Shown in pieces: positions 31,765-32,467 of a DNA stretch of 32,467 nucleotides. The stretch comes from Dehalococcoidia bacterium (GTDB lineage Bacteria; Chloroflexota; Dehalococcoidia; Dehalococcoidales; UBA1222): NCBI GenBank assembly GCA_009784845.1, contig WQXK01000004.1, forward strand, positions 1-32,467, in the 5' to 3' direction. Both the position numbers and the translations under genes were made by a program. The notes below the pieces were generated by a model, which was not told the DNA's origin, made no database searches, and was given only the letters and a program-made list of their open reading frames with translations. Each line of letters begins with the position of its first letter. The stretch's first letter is position 1.

Positions 31765-32467
31765 TCAATGACCAATCAATGACCCCAATCCAAGGCTGAT
31801 AGCCACCGAAGCAACAACCGAAGCGATAAGCACCAGCACAATAATGGTCGTAAGCTCACTTGATGACATGATGCGTTTGACCAGTTGACGCAGGTTCTGC
31901 TCATTTCGCAGAGCCTCTTCTGCCTTTTCCTGAGCCTCACGTGCCGCACGTTCAGCGGCAGCTATGGCAGCGGCACTCGCCTCCTCTGCACGACGGGCAG
32001 CATCGGCTGCTGCCCGTTCGGCATCAGCAGCACGGGCAACGGCTCCCTCACCGACGCTACGGGCAGAATCAGCCGCATCATGGGCCTCAAGTGCAATCGC
32101 CTCAGCACGCTTGGCAGCATCTTCTGCTGCTATGCGGGCCTCCTCAGCGTCACTGGCAGCCTTAGCAGCTGCGTCAAGTGCAACAAATTCGGCCCGTTTA
32201 GCCGCCTCTTCAGCCGCAAGACGCGCCTCCTCTGCCGCTTTCTTTGAGGCCTCAGCTGCTTCTTTGGCTGCACGAATTGCCTCTTCAGCACCGCTGGCGG
32301 CTTTGGTTGCGGCATCAACAGCTACAACCTCAGCCCTCTTGGCGGCATCTTCTGCTGCTACACGAGACTCCTCGGCAGATTTCTTGGATGCTTCAGCCGT
32401 TTCCTTAGCGGCACGAATGGCCTCCTCTGCGCCCAAGGCAGCTTTGGCAGCAGCCTCAAGTGATACA
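31765..32467 (-). CDS. Ala/Glu/Lys-rich repeat coiled-coil protein with C-terminal membrane anchor (5' partial)
   Basis: The open frame reaches the window edge without a start, so the N-terminus lies outside; at least 233 residues are visible. Most are a helical, charged, Ala-rich repeat of 47 residues (AEEAIRAAKE...VDAATKAASG). Two full copies occupy 32430-32290 and 32289-32149. A third, shortened copy starts at 32148, and the end of an earlier copy lies at the window edge. A different coiled-coil segment (ADAERAAADAARRAEEAS) and a basic linker follow. The C-terminal helix ELTTIIVLVLIASVVASVAISLGLGSLIGH is a membrane anchor. No enzyme motif is present. A long rod held to the membrane is the best structural reading. 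Confidence 0.8.
   Translation of the reverse strand, partial: VSLEAAAKAALGAEEAIRAAKETAEASKKSAEESRVAAEDAAKRAEVVAVDAATKAASGAEEAIRAAKEAAEASKKAAEEARLAAEEAAKRAEFVALDAAAKAASDAEEARIAAEDAAKRAEAIALEAHDAADSARSVGEGAVARAADAERAAADAARRAEEASAAAIAAAERAAREAQEKAEEALRNEQNLRQLVKRIMSSSELTTIIVLVLIASVVASVAISLGLGSLIGH
32149..32430 (-). repeat. Two tandem 141-bp coding repeats
   Basis: Two in-frame 141-bp units encode 47-residue copies (32430-32290 and 32289-32149) that differ at about eight to nine residues. A shortened third unit follows and part of another precedes it. Such arrays change copy number by recombination without breaking the frame. Confidence 0.8.

Overview
This 32.5 kb window is a gene-dense bacterial chromosome segment of roughly 50% G+C. 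The gene content suggests an anaerobe: NiFe-hydrogenase maturation genes, a proton-pumping pyrophosphatase, a 2[4Fe-4S] ferredoxin and a MenA-type prenyltransferase. A long IleRS under a T-box, a K+-independent H+-PPase, small CPRC...HCLQCGY zinc-ribbon proteins and lipid-anchored envelope proteins would fit Chloroflexota, perhaps Dehalococcoidia-like. That placement is inference from memory of such genomes and was not tested by a search. No insertion sequence, CRISPR array, prophage or replication origin was recognised.

Left part, mostly + strand (1-12400): hypD (5' end cut by the window), a small unknown gene, hypE and an MMPL/RND exporter form one apparent operon. Next come a DHA2-type MFS exporter with its own TTGACT-17-CATAAT promoter, and hppA ending in a strong terminator. 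An OmpR-type response regulator and its sensor kinase overlap by one base and are followed by a lipid-anchored HtrA protease. The regulator and htrA promoters share a TTTACN-N5-TTTACN direct repeat with an 11 bp period, each just upstream of a TGT-extended -10. This suggests one envelope-stress circuit. A small zinc-ribbon gene closes this part.

Middle (12440-22640): on the minus strand lie glmU-like and glmS (UDP-GlcNAc precursor synthesis), a second zinc-ribbon gene of the same kind, a 2[4Fe-4S] ferredoxin, a Crp/Fnr-family regulator and leucyl aminopeptidase. On the plus strand are a DUF2779 double-nuclease protein and a ClbS/DfsB-family protein. Returning to the minus strand there is a MenA-like prenyltransferase and a tandem pair of membrane proteins sharing a C-terminal zinc ribbon.

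Right part, minus strand (22820-31250): ileS, with an Ile T-box leader, lies downstream of a block of core genes usually found near oriC: rpsF-ssb-rpsR, then rpmH-rnpA-yidD-[PQQ-type beta-propeller lipoprotein]-yidC-jag. bS18 carries an unusual C-terminal tail of about 83 residues, and the lipoprotein ends in a Thr/Val-alternating tail. At the far right are tRNA-Asp(GTC), a small superinfection-immunity-like membrane protein, and a window-truncated Ala/Glu/Lys-rich 47-residue-repeat coiled-coil protein with a C-terminal membrane anchor.

The best leads for something new are the shared TTTAC box, the bS18 tail, the propeller lipoprotein beside YidC, the repeat coiled-coil anchor protein, the two kinds of zinc-ribbon pair, and the DUF2779/ClbS neighbours. 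None of them proves a new system from sequence alone.
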